This document shows, piece by piece, positions 25,426 through 33,104 of a stretch of DNA of 46,002 nt (its first letter is position 1; every line of letters starts with the position of its first letter). The notes beneath the pieces were generated by a model. That model made no database searches. It had not been told where the DNA came from and saw only the letters and a list, made by a program, of their open reading frames with translations. The stretch lies in assembly GCA_964608595.1 (NCBI GenBank), contig CAZSOU010000011.1:1-46002 (forward strand), in the 5' to 3' direction. Origin of the DNA: Oleiagrimonas sp964608595 (GTDB lineage: Bacteria > Pseudomonadota > Gammaproteobacteria > Xanthomonadales > Rhodanobacteraceae). Made by a program: the position numbers and the translations under genes.

Positions 25426-26613
25426 TCAGTCGGCGGTCTTGCCGAGGTTGTCCTGCACGATTCGATTGATCAGCGCCTGCGCCGCGGCCAGCTGCTGCTT
25501 GTACACCGTGGTGGTGAACACGGGTTTGGTCGGCGCTTGCTGCGCAAGCATGTTGCCGTCCTGATTGTGCAGGTTGACGCTCACGCTCATCGACAAGCCG
25601 ATCCGCAACGGGTGCTCGTCCAGCTCCTTCCGCTCCAGCGAGATACGCACCGGCACCCGCTGCACGATCTTGATCCAGTTGCCGGTGGCGTTCTGTGCCG
25701 GCAACAGCGAGAACGCACTGCCGGTACCGATGCCGAGCGCCTCGACCTTGCCGTGGTAGGTGACCGAACCACCGTAAAGATCGGACGTCAGTTCAACCGG
25801 TTGCCCGATGCGCATGTGTTCGAGCTGGGTTTCCTTGAAGTTCGCATCCACCCACACCTCATTCAGCGGCACCACGGCCATCAATGCCATGCCGGGGTGG
25901 ACCATTTCACCCACCTGCACCGTGCGTTTGGCCACATAGCCGTCCACTGGTGCCACCAGCGTGGTGCGCACGTTGTCGAGGTAGGCCGAGCGCAATTTGG
26001 CTTCGGCAGCCTTGACGCCGGGATTGGAGGCGACATCGGTGCCGCCCACCAGCGCCTCGGTGTTGTGATACTTCTGCTTGGCGGTGATCACGGCGCTGCG
26101 AGCGGCCGCCAGCGCATCATGCGCATGCGCCAGCATTTCGGCGGAAATGGCGCCCGATTCGGCCAACCCCTTGCGGCGGTCGTAATCCGACTGCGCCTTG
26201 TGCAGCGTGACCTCGGCGGCATCCACCTGCGCCTTGGCGCCTTCGACGTTGTTGTACAGGCCGCGGACCTTGCGCACCGCCTGTGCCAGACCGGCTTTCG
26301 CCGCCTCCAGCGCCACCGCGGTGTCGCTGGGATCGAGCTTCACCAGCACCTGACCGGCATGCACCAGATCACCATTGTCGGCGCCAATGCTGACCACGGT
26401 TCCGGGCACCTTGGGCGAAATTTGCACGACGTTGCCACCGACGTAGGCATCGTCGGTTTCGGCATACCAGCGCCCTTCAAGGAAATACCACAGCGCCCAG
26501 GCAATGATGGCAACCACCACCACGGCCATCAGCAGACGCAGGAACAACTTGCGCTTGCCTTTGCGCTTGGCCGGTTTGTCGTCGGTTTTGACGTCGTTGG
26601 TTTCGTCAGTCAT
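25426..26613 (-). CDS. emrA: EmrA-family membrane fusion protein (HlyD-like)
   Basis: This periplasmic adaptor links the EmrB-type pump to the outer-membrane channel. The 395-residue protein has a basic cytoplasmic tail (KPAKRKGKRK), one membrane helix (residues ~24-45), and the biotinyl-lipoyl entry YAETDDAYVGGNVVQISPKV. A long alpha-helical hairpin (residues ~110-210, alanine-rich with KAQSDYDRRKGLAESGAISA) follows, then the returning lipoyl half LVAPVDGYVAKRTVQVGEMV and a beta-barrel region. This is the standard HlyD/EmrA layout. It starts nine bases after the nodT-like gene ends. Confidence 0.93.
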   Translation of the reverse strand: MTDETNDVKTDDKPAKRKGKRKLFLRLLMAVVVVAIIAWALWYFLEGRWYAETDDAYVGGNVVQISPKVPGTVVSIGADNGDLVHAGQVLVKLDPSDTAVALEAAKAGLAQAVRKVRGLYNNVEGAKAQVDAAEVTLHKAQSDYDRRKGLAESGAISAEMLAHAHDALAAARSAVITAKQKYHNTEALVGGTDVASNPGVKAAEAKLRSAYLDNVRTTLVAPVDGYVAKRTVQVGEMVHPGMALMAVVPLNEVWVDANFKETQLEHMRIGQPVELTSDLYGGSVTYHGKVEALGIGTGSAFSLLPAQNATGNWIKIVQRVPVRISLERKELDEHPLRIGLSMSVSVNLHNQDGNMLAQQAPTKPVFTTTVYKQQLAAAQALINRIVQDNLGKTAD

Positions 26614-26622
26614 GGGGGTATC

Positions 26623-28116
26623 TCAACGCTGGGTCGGATGGGAAGTACGGGATGTGGTGTCGTCGTCGGCCACGTCGCCCTGTCGAGGTTCGGCCTGCGC
26701 CTGGAAACCGCCGCCAAGGGCCTGCACCAGCTGGATGGACAGATCCACCTGCTCGGCATGCAATGCGGCAACACCCTGTTCGGCTTTCAGCAGTTGCTGA
26801 CGCACGTTGAGCGACTCCAGAAAGCTGCCGACGCCGGCTTTGTAACGCTGTTGCGACAATTTCCACGCATCCCGCGCGGCGTCCAGCGCCTGCTTCTGCG
26901 CCGCGGATTGCTCCTGAAGCGATTGCAAGCCGTGCATGTCGTTGGCAACTTGATTGAGCGCGCCGACCAGGGTTTTGTTGTACGTCGCCACGGCCATGTC
27001 GTATTGCGCGTCCTTGCCGGCCAGGTTGGCGCGAAGACTGCCGCCGTCAAAAATCGGCAGACTGATGGCTGGTGCAATCTGGAAAAAACGTGCCGGCAAT
27101 TCGAACAGCGGCGAGCTGCCCTTGTTCACGAAACCGGCCATGGCGCCCAGACTGATGTTCGGGAGAAATTTCGCCTTCGCCGATTTGATGTCGCGCCCGG
27201 CGGCCTGCACGCGCCAGCGGGCGGCGACCAGATCCGGACGGCGGCCCAGAAGGTTGGCCGGAAGGTTCGGTGGCAACGCCAGCTGCCTGGGCATCAACGG
27301 CTCCGGCGCGTCGATGTCCAGACCCCGGTCCGGGCCTTTGCCGAGCAGCGTCGACAGCGCCACCCGCGCGGCATCCACCTTGCGCTTGGCGGCGGCATAT
27401 TGCTCTTTGGCCGTGGCAACCTCGGCATCGGCACGCTTGAGCTGGAACTTGCTGTCGATGCCGGCGTCGACGCGCTGTCGGGTGAGGTCGTGCGCACCGC
27501 TGGCACGGTCAAGTTCCTGCTTGGCCAGCGACTGCTGACGGAAGGCATAACCCAGCCGCGCATACGCGCGCGCCACGTTCACCGAAACCATCAGGCGTGC
27601 GGCATGCGCATCCACGGCGGCGGCATGGGCCTGATCCACGGCCGCTTCCCAGGCGGCGCGTTTGCCGCCCCACAAGTCCAGATCCCAATTGAAGCCGAGG
27701 TAGGCGTATTTGACCCAGCCGAAACTCCCGCCCATCGGCGCCGGGACCAGCGTTTCAGGCAAATGCGCACCGGAAAGGCTGGCCGATGCCTTCACCCCCG
27801 GCTTGCGTCCGGCATCAACCAGGCGCGCCTTCGCGAGGGCGCCGCGCGCGCGGGCACTGGCGATGGCGATGTCGGGGTTGCCGGCCAGCGCTTCGTGCAC
27901 CAGTGCATCAAGCCGGGGATCGCCCAGCGCCTTCCACCAGTCGGTGCTCGGCCAGGCCGCCTTGGTCAGCGGCGCACCGGCCAGGCTGCGCTCGGCGTGC
28001 AGGTGATCGACTTCGATCATGTGGCCGGCGGGCTTGATGCCATCGCTGCTGGCGCAGGCGCTGAGCAATACCGCCATGGCACAAGCGGCGACGAAAGGGG
28101 GCAGTCGCAATCGCAT
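26623..28116 (-). CDS. NodT-family outer membrane efflux lipoprotein
   Basis: This is a TolC-like outer-membrane channel for the EmrAB-type pump. The 497-residue precursor has a lipoprotein signal (VAACAMAVLLSACASSDG, lipobox LLSAC). The NodT-family motif WWKALGDPRLDALVHEALAG follows, and two tandem OEP repeats of long helices and strands carry RPDLVAARWRVQAA, a classic signature of the family (RRPDL...A). It ends with a disordered charged tail. It sits between marR and emrA on the same strand, giving a complete tripartite pump in one operon. Confidence 0.93.
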   Translation of the reverse strand: MRLRLPPFVAACAMAVLLSACASSDGIKPAGHMIEVDHLHAERSLAGAPLTKAAWPSTDWWKALGDPRLDALVHEALAGNPDIAIASARARGALAKARLVDAGRKPGVKASASLSGAHLPETLVPAPMGGSFGWVKYAYLGFNWDLDLWGGKRAAWEAAVDQAHAAAVDAHAARLMVSVNVARAYARLGYAFRQQSLAKQELDRASGAHDLTRQRVDAGIDSKFQLKRADAEVATAKEQYAAAKRKVDAARVALSTLLGKGPDRGLDIDAPEPLMPRQLALPPNLPANLLGRRPDLVAARWRVQAAGRDIKSAKAKFLPNISLGAMAGFVNKGSSPLFELPARFFQIAPAISLPIFDGGSLRANLAGKDAQYDMAVATYNKTLVGALNQVANDMHGLQSLQEQSAAQKQALDAARDAWKLSQQRYKAGVGSFLESLNVRQQLLKAEQGVAALHAEQVDLSIQLVQALGGGFQAQAEPRQGDVADDDTTSRTSHPTQR

Positions 28117-28147
28117 GAGTTTCGAATCCGGGTTCGCGGTCAGTGGG

Positions 28148-28600
28148 TCAGTGGCGCAACGTCGTCAAGATCCGTTGCAGGTAATCGATCAGATGGTGTC
28201 GCTCGTCTTTGCCGAGCGACTTCTGTGCCGCGTCCATCACGCGGTCGGAGCAACCGGCAAGCTCGGCGCACAAGCGCTTGCCCGAGGAGGTCAGTTCGAT
28301 ACGCAGGGCGCGCCGGTCTTGCGGGTCGGGCTTGCGTCGCAAATAGTCCTTGTCTTCGAGTTGGTCCAGCAGGCGTGTCATCGCCCCGCCGTCGTGCCCC
28401 AACGAGCGCGACAGCTCGCCGGCGCTCATCGGCCCGAACAAATGCAACCGTTTGAGGGCCTGCACCTGGCTGAAACGCAGTTCCACGCCACGTTCAGCCA
28501 ATTCCTGCTCGAGCGAGCGCACCAGCTCGGCTTTGACCATGCCGAGCAGGATGCCGAGGCTTTCCGGCGGTTTGTCGCAGTGGGTGGCGGAAGGGCACAT
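28148..28600 (-). CDS. MarR-family transcriptional repressor
   Basis: This 150-residue winged-helix regulator is likely to repress the downstream efflux operon until a drug or phenolic ligand binds. Recognition and wing elements are visible as MSAGELSRSLGHDGGAMTRLLDQLEDKDYLRR, split here as MSAGELSRSLGHDGGAMTRL and KDYLRRKPDPQDRRALRIEL. The ATG at 28600 (MCPSATHCDKPPES) is chosen because the promoter -10 lies only nine bases upstream, making starts further upstream impossible on that transcript; no Shine-Dalgarno is present. The gene precedes the nodT-like gene by about 30 bases and is the first gene of the efflux operon. Confidence 0.88.
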   Translation of the reverse strand: MCPSATHCDKPPESLGILLGMVKAELVRSLEQELAERGVELRFSQVQALKRLHLFGPMSAGELSRSLGHDGGAMTRLLDQLEDKDYLRRKPDPQDRRALRIELTSSGKRLCAELAGCSDRVMDAAQKSLGKDERHHLIDYLQRILTTLRH

Positions 28601-28608
28601 GAGCGCGC

Positions 28609-28646
28609 ATTTTATGGCCATAGCTATATTTGTCAAGGCAAATATA
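28609..28646 (-). promoter_or_regulatory. efflux operon promoter with overlapping MarR-type operator
   Basis: On the minus strand a perfect -35 TTGACA (28631-28636), a 16-base spacer and a near-perfect -10 TAAAAT (28609-28614) lead into the marR gene. A perfect inverted repeat TATATTTG-N6-CAAATATA (28625-28646) covers the -35 box. This is the expected layout for an autorepressing MarR-family operator. The predicted transcription start is one to three bases before the marR ATG, so the message may be leaderless. Confidence 0.8.
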
Positions 28647-28650
28647 TCGT

Positions 28651-28968
28651 TCACATCGATTTCGACGCCACATCCTCCTGCACGGCCGGGTGACTCCCGG
28701 CGATGGCTTTCGCCTGATCCAGCAACGCGAACTCGTCTTCCAGCAATGTCGCCAACGCCGCATCACGCACACTGAACAACTCGAACACGCCGAGCGCACG
28801 CAACACCGGCAGTTGTGACAACAGACGTGTTTCAGCCTGACGGCGCTGCCCTTCCGGTGTCGTCTGATCGAGCATCAACTGCGCACAAGTCACGAAAACG
28901 GCAAGGGATGACGCGGCACTCGATTCCGGCTCCGGATCATTGCTGGTCGGAAATGCTCGGCGATTCAT
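28651..28968 (-). CDS. hypothetical protein, small
   Basis: This is an unrecognised 105-residue soluble protein (MNRRAFPTSNDPEPESSAAS...). It is mostly helical and acidic, with a central LLSQLPVLRALGVFELFSVR and no signal peptide or membrane segment. The ATG at 28968 has a good GGAGACAG site, and the frame is clean, so it is probably a real gene. It ends just before the marR operator and is divergent from the AraC-type regulator, which might control it. No function is inferred. Confidence 0.55.
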   Translation of the reverse strand: MNRRAFPTSNDPEPESSAASSLAVFVTCAQLMLDQTTPEGQRRQAETRLLSQLPVLRALGVFELFSVRDAALATLLEDEFALLDQAKAIAGSHPAVQEDVASKSM

Positions 28969-29093
28969 GTCTGTCTCCTGGAAATATTCGCGTCGAACGG
29001 CGATGTCCGAACCACAACCGGGCATCAGCGCAAGTCTGGCAGACTAGGCCATGTCGTCTTCGTCTCGATAACGCGAATGGGCCAAATTCTGTC

Positions 29094-29900
29094 GTGAACG
29101 TGCCAACCCGCGAATTCCTTCCCGATTTCAATCGCATCAACAGCCTCGACGGCCCGCCGCTCATCGCTTACGTGGTCAAGGGTCAGCCGGTCATGGGCGA
29201 AACCGACTGGCACCGACATCGCCGCGGCCAGTTCATGTACGTGGAAAGCGGCATGGCTTGCGTGCGGACACGCGCGGGCGTCTGGGCGGTAATGCCGAAT
29301 CACGTCGGCTGGATGCCGCACGGCATCGAACACACGGTGCGCATCATCGAACCGATCACCGGCTGGGGGGTGTGGGTGGCGCCCGAGGCGACCCGCAGCC
29401 TGCCGTCACAACCAGCCACGTTGCACGCCACGGAGTTGATGCGCGCGCTCGTGTATCGCGCCGCCGAGTGGTCGGACCAGCCACACCTCAATGACGAGCA
29501 GCAGCGCTTGATGGACGTGCTGATGGACGAAATGAGCCACGCCGACGCACCGGACAGCCCGATCCGACTGCCAATGCCGGTGGATCGTCGCGTGTTGCGC
29601 GTGGCCCAGGCCCTGCTCGCGTATCCCGGTGACTCGCGCAACCGCGATCAATGGGCCGAATGGGCCGGCCTTTCCACGCGCAGCCTGACCCGCCGGTTCC
29701 GTGACGAAACCGGCCTGAGTTTCATGCAGTGGCGCCAACAGGTTCGTCTCGGTCACGCGCTGGACCAACTCGGCAAGGGGATGACCGTCGCCCATGTTGC
29801 CGATACCCTGGGATACGCCAGCGTCAGCGCCTTCGTGGCCATGTTTCACCGAAGTCTGGGGCAATCACCCGGACGCTACCTGAGCCTGGATACTGTTTGA
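29094..29900 (+). CDS. AraC-family transcriptional regulator with cupin domain
   Basis: This 268-residue regulator has an N-terminal cupin ligand-binding domain (around residues 35-110; HRHRRGQFMYVESGMACVRT and MPHGIEHTVRI have the cupin His pattern). The C-terminal AraC double helix-turn-helix reads WAEWAGLSTRSLTRRFRDET, then MTVAHVADTLGYASVSAFVA and FHRSLGQSPGRYL. Targets are unknown; divergent transcription from the 28651-28968 gene suggests it as a candidate. The GTG at 29094 is the most likely start because family similarity begins about there; the longer frame upstream is not coding-like. Confidence 0.85.
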   Translation: MNVPTREFLPDFNRINSLDGPPLIAYVVKGQPVMGETDWHRHRRGQFMYVESGMACVRTRAGVWAVMPNHVGWMPHGIEHTVRIIEPITGWGVWVAPEATRSLPSQPATLHATELMRALVYRAAEWSDQPHLNDEQQRLMDVLMDEMSHADAPDSPIRLPMPVDRRVLRVAQALLAYPGDSRNRDQWAEWAGLSTRSLTRRFRDETGLSFMQWRQQVRLGHALDQLGKGMTVAHVADTLGYASVSAFVAMFHRSLGQSPGRYLSLDTV

Positions 29901-30137
29901 TCGCACGTCGCAACGAGGCGGCTCCAGCGCATGCCATGAACGCGGTTCGTGACCGAATCAAAGCCATTCGTGCGAGTCATGCGACCGATGCGGCAGAAGT
30001 CTGGCGGACAAGCCGGAGCAAGCGGCATCTGGCCGACTGAATCCCGCCGGACCAAGGGTTTTCCCGAGGTTCGGTGGCGGCTTCCCCATGGGTATAGTTG
30101 AGACCGACATGCATTACGCCCCATCGGGAGGGTGAAC

Positions 30138-30596
30138 ATGTACCGATGCCTGACTTTCATTTTGTTGAGTGCCCTGGCCATGAATACAACCCAAGCTCAG
30201 GAAACACCGCACACACCGGCTACCGGCAGCGCCGAGCGCACCGCCGTTCTCGACGCGGCGCGCCAACCTGTGGAAAAGATGCTGGGCAAGCAGGTGATTC
30301 TCGAAGTCGACCATCTGAATGTTCTGAAGAACTGGGCCTATCTGGAAGCCACCATGCGCGGTTCCGGCGGACAACCCATCAGTTACGCGGACACGTCCTT
30401 CCAGCAGGCTGCCGAAAACGGCGGCAAATCGGACGTCTACATGGCACTGCTCGAGCGCCACGGCGATGTCTGGAAAGTGAAGGACGACGCCATTGGCCCT
30501 ACCGACGTTGCCTGGGCGGTCTGGCCCGGACAATACGGGGCACCTGACGCCATCTTTCCCTACCCGCCGGGTCAGGCGCCGCAAGAAAATCCCTGA
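30138..30596 (+). CDS. putative exported hypothetical protein
   Basis: This 152-residue protein has a clear signal peptide (MYRCLTFILLSALAMNTTQA, residues 1-20). The mature part holds LGKQVILEVDHLNVLKNWAY, then MRGSGGQPISYADTSFQQAA and LERHGDVWKVKDDAIGPTDV, and ends in a proline-rich tail. The 'hydrophobic strand - WKV - DDAIGPTDV' pattern recurs in uncharacterised exported proteins; I do not know a function. The ATG at 30138 is six bases after GGGAGG; a GTG two codons earlier overlaps less well. The 237 bases upstream hold no gene, and a TATAGT at about 30092 may be a -10 box. It is convergent with the LysM-lysozyme gene. Confidence 0.7.
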   Translation: MYRCLTFILLSALAMNTTQAQETPHTPATGSAERTAVLDAARQPVEKMLGKQVILEVDHLNVLKNWAYLEATMRGSGGQPISYADTSFQQAAENGGKSDVYMALLERHGDVWKVKDDAIGPTDVAWAVWPGQYGAPDAIFPYPPGQAPQENP

Positions 30597-30676
30597 GCGA
30601 CCGACACGACATTTGCAGCGAACCATTCATCCGCACCTCGTCCGTTCGACCGTGCCGATAATTCACCCGGATACAC

Positions 30677-30704
30677 GAAGGCGGGCCACGCCGGGCCCGC
30701 CTTC
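30677..30704. terminator. GC-rich hairpin between convergent genes
   Basis: GAAGGCGGGCC-N6-GGCCCGCCTTC is a perfect 11-bp stem between the exported hypothetical gene (plus) and the LysM-lysozyme gene (minus). A short T-run (TTT) follows at a distance on the plus strand. The position and stem strength fit a shared terminator, though the tails are weak. Confidence 0.6.
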
Positions 30705-30728
30705 ACGCGTTTGCATCGTTCCGATTGA

Positions 30729-32876
30729 TCAATGCGGCGGTGCCAGCACGTAACCACTCGTGACATGGTTGGAGTAGTTGACCTGCTGATTGGTCCATAC
30801 CGGATGGTTGTTGGAGCCAATCAGTTTGAGACTGCCATTGTTGTTGCCATACACCAGTTCCGTATGACCCTCGCTGCTGCTGACCCATACGTCACCCGGC
30901 TTGGCCTGGGACCGTGGCACGATGCTCCAGCCATGGGCCTGGAGATAGTCCGACATCGCGGACACGTTGACCCGCTGCACGAAGTTCATGCCATGGGCCG
31001 GGACCTCACCTGCCTGGATCAGCATCGCGGTGACAAAATTGGCACAGCACACCTTGGTATCCACGCCATCGATGATGACACCCTGGTTTTCCAGCTGCGA
31101 GGCGTACATCCCGTAGTAACTGTGTGCAATGGATGCGGCGTTGGTCCCGCGCGTCGGGCCACCGGAATCCACCGGACCGGCCCCGGGAATATGGATGGTC
31201 TGCCCGACACTGATTCTGTTGGGGTTGCTGATCTGCGGGTTGGCCTTTTCCAGTACCGACAAGGACACGCCGTTGCGCGNNNNNNNNNNNNNNNNNNNNN
31301 NNNNNNNNNNNNNNNNNNNNNNNNNNNNNNNNNNNNNNNNNNNNNNNNNNNNNNNNNNNNNNNNNNNNNNNNNNNNNNNCTTGCCGGGAATGTGAATCGT
31401 CTGCCCCGGATGAATCAGGTTTGGATTGCTGATCTGCGGGTTGGCCGCCTCCAACGCCGACAGCGACACGCCGTTGCGCGACGCGATGCTCGACATCGAG
31501 TCGCCGCGCTGCACCGTGTAGTCGTGCGATGCCGGTGCACTGCCGCCCTTGCCGGGAATGTGAATGGTCTGTCCCGGGTGAATCAGGTTCGGATTGCTGA
31601 TCTGCGGATTGGCTGCCTCCAGCGCCGACAGCGACACGCCGTTGCGCGATGCGATGCTCGACATCGAGTCGCCACGCTGCACCGTGTAGTCGTGCGACGC
31701 CGGTGCGCTGCCGCCCTTGCCGGGGATGTGAATGGTCTGTCCCGGATGAATCAGATTCGGATTGCTGATCTGCGGGTTGGCCGCCTCCAGCGCCGACAGC
31801 GACACGCCGAGTCGCGCTGCAATGCCGGACATCGTGTCACCACTCCTGACCGTGTAGGTACCGCCCCCGGACGGCGACGGTGCGGGTGCGGGCGCAGGCG
31901 GCGGCGACGGTGCACTGCTGCCCTTGCCGGGAATGTGAATCGTTTGCCCCGGATGAATCAGATTCGGATTGCTGATCTGCGGGTTGGCCGCCTCCAGCGC
32001 CGACAGCGACACGCCGAGTCGCGCTGCAATGCCGGACATCGTGTCACCACTCCTGACCGTGTAGGTACCGCCCCCGGACGGCGACGGTGCGGGCGCAGGC
32101 GACGGTGCGGTTCCGACTGGCGCCTCGCCCCCGAACATGGCCGCTTCTTCATTGCGGCGGCGGACCAAGCCCTGCAGAACGCGCCCTCCGGCATGAACGT
32201 ACATGTGGAAATCCTGCTGGGCCTTGGCATAGTTGCCGCTGTTCAAATCATTCAACAAGGTCGAATAACCACCCGGCCCGACGTTGTAGGTCAGGCTGAC
32301 CAATGCATCAAACTGGCCCTGGGTCAGGGGAACATGCACGTTGCGGCGTACGGCATTCTCGTACTCGACGAGGTCATTCTCCAGAATCGACTCTCCCTGT
32401 GCCCGGGTGATGTGCATGCCCGGATATACCTTGGGTTCTCCAGCCATGCTGGTGTGCCCGTAACCGATCGTCCATACGCCCACAGCGTCCTGATAAGCAT
32501 CATTCCTGAATCCTTCATACTTCTCGATCAGATTCACGCCGTCTTGGCTGATGGTCATGCTGGAAGGCGAATGCCCCTTGCCCGACGACTGCGTCTTGAC
32601 CGACTCGGTATGGTTCTTGCCGCCAGCATCATCGTTGACCGCATGTTCCGGCCCCGTGTGCATTTTGTGGCCGTTCCCATCGGGAATGTGAATGGTCTGG
32701 CCAACCCGGATCAGATTCGGATTGTCGATCTGCGGATTGGCTTTTTCCAAAGCGGCCAGCGACATGCCGTGGCTGGCGGCAATTTCGGAAAGCGTGTCAC
32801 CACTCTTGACGGTGTATTCGTCCGGATTCGACCGCTGAAGGGCCATGGGTACGGCACTGACTGGATTGACGCTCAT
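30729..32876 (-). CDS. LysM - GH24 lysozyme - multi-LysM - CHAP/NlpC-like peptidoglycan hydrolase, interrupted by a sequence gap
   Basis: This is a large modular peptidoglycan hydrolase (about 715 residues with the gap as given). A LysM module covers residues ~20-65. A phage-type GH24 muramidase (~107-265) has a Glu121-Asp130-Thr136 spacing identical to T4 lysozyme. Four visible LysM modules follow, then a gap with at least one further partial module. The C-terminal papain-like domain has KVCCANFVTAM (Cys), GHTELVYG (His) and GSNNHPVW (Asn), resembling CHAP or NlpC. There is no signal peptide. The N-terminus MSVNPVSAV matches that of SctI nearby, suggesting type III export (inference). The ATG at 32876 has GGAGGAG upstream. 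The gene lies where sctQ-U would be expected and has a palindromic operator shared with sctV. Confidence 0.85.
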   Translation of the reverse strand: MSVNPVSAVPMALQRSNPDEYTVKSGDTLSEIAASHGMSLAALEKANPQIDNPNLIRVGQTIHIPDGNGHKMHTGPEHAVNDDAGGKNHTESVKTQSSGKGHSPSSMTISQDGVNLIEKYEGFRNDAYQDAVGVWTIGYGHTSMAGEPKVYPGMHITRAQGESILENDLVEYENAVRRNVHVPLTQGQFDALVSLTYNVGPGGYSTLLNDLNSGNYAKAQQDFHMYVHAGGRVLQGLVRRRNEEAAMFGGEAPVGTAPSPAPAPSPSGGGTYTVRSGDTMSGIAARLGVSLSALEAANPQISNPNLIHPGQTIHIPGKGSSAPSPPPAPAPAPSPSGGGTYTVRSGDTMSGIAARLGVSLSALEAANPQISNPNLIHPGQTIHIPGKGGSAPASHDYTVQRGDSMSSIASRNGVSLSALEAANPQISNPNLIHPGQTIHIPGKGGSAPASHDYTVQRGDSMSSIASRNGVSLSALEAANPQISNPNLIHPGQTIHIPGKXXXXXXXXXXXXXXXXXXXXXXXXXXXXXXXXXXRNGVSLSVLEKANPQISNPNRISVGQTIHIPGAGPVDSGGPTRGTNAASIAHSYYGMYASQLENQGVIIDGVDTKVCCANFVTAMLIQAGEVPAHGMNFVQRVNVSAMSDYLQAHGWSIVPRSQAKPGDVWVSSSEGHTELVYGNNNGSLKLIGSNNHPVWTNQQVNYSNHVTSGYVLAPPH
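31280..31379. other. assembly gap (100 N)
   Basis: Exactly 100 undetermined bases interrupt the LysM repeat array. The flanking repeat unit is 168 bp; one missing linker would be about 69 bp and one further unit about 237 bp, so 100 is a placeholder and the true length is unknown. The protein length and repeat number are therefore not fixed. Confidence 0.97.
31380..32100 (-). repeat. tandem LysM-encoding DNA repeats
   Basis: Units starting at 31380, 31548, 31716 and 31923 each begin CTTGCCGGG(A/G)ATGTGAAT and are nearly identical at DNA level. The first two spacings are exactly 168 bp (56 residues); the third is 207 bp because of a longer proline/alanine linker. High DNA identity suggests recent duplication or gene conversion and explains the assembly gap next to it. 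Confidence 0.9.
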
Positions 32877-32945
32877 GAAATTGCTCCTCCGCAAATGATG
32901 GCGTCAGCATGTCAAAGCCGACGGCGCACTGGCCATCGGGTCGTT

Positions 32946-32969
32946 CCCTAGCTAGGGGCAACCCTAGGT
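32946..32969. promoter_or_regulatory. palindromic operator candidate upstream of the LysM-lysozyme gene
   Basis: On the minus strand ACCTAGGG-TTGC-CCCTAGC forms a near-perfect palindrome about 75 bases before the ATG, overlapped by a second palindrome CCCTAGCTAGGG (32946-32957). The core CCTAGGG-N4-CCCTAG also occurs upstream of sctV (44398-44419). No convincing -10 box is seen. The rest of the 228-base spacer between sctP and this gene holds nothing else that I can identify. Confidence 0.65.
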
Positions 32970-33104
32970 CGCCCATGCATGACATGGAGGATGGCTTGAA
33001 ACCTTCATTCGGGCACGAGACCTCGCCACGCGATTCACGCGAACGCGCGCAGTACAAGAGCGAAATGTTTCCAACAGGCGTAACCCGCCTGAATCCCCCA
33101 TCGA

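Noticed and set aside
25189..28455. A 1088-codon open frame on the plus strand
   Set aside because: It runs antisense through emrB, emrA and the NodT gene, has low-complexity His/Gly/Arg-rich translation and no motif; it is a GC-rich shadow of the real genes.
31380..32100. Regular repeats that might suggest a CRISPR or satellite array
   Set aside because: The 168-bp units encode LysM modules in frame; they have no short repeat/spacer structure.
30732..32951. A 739-codon plus-strand frame with repeats opposite the LysM-lysozyme
   Set aside because: It is the mirror image of the LysM repeats and crosses the N gap; the minus-strand protein has clear catalytic motifs.
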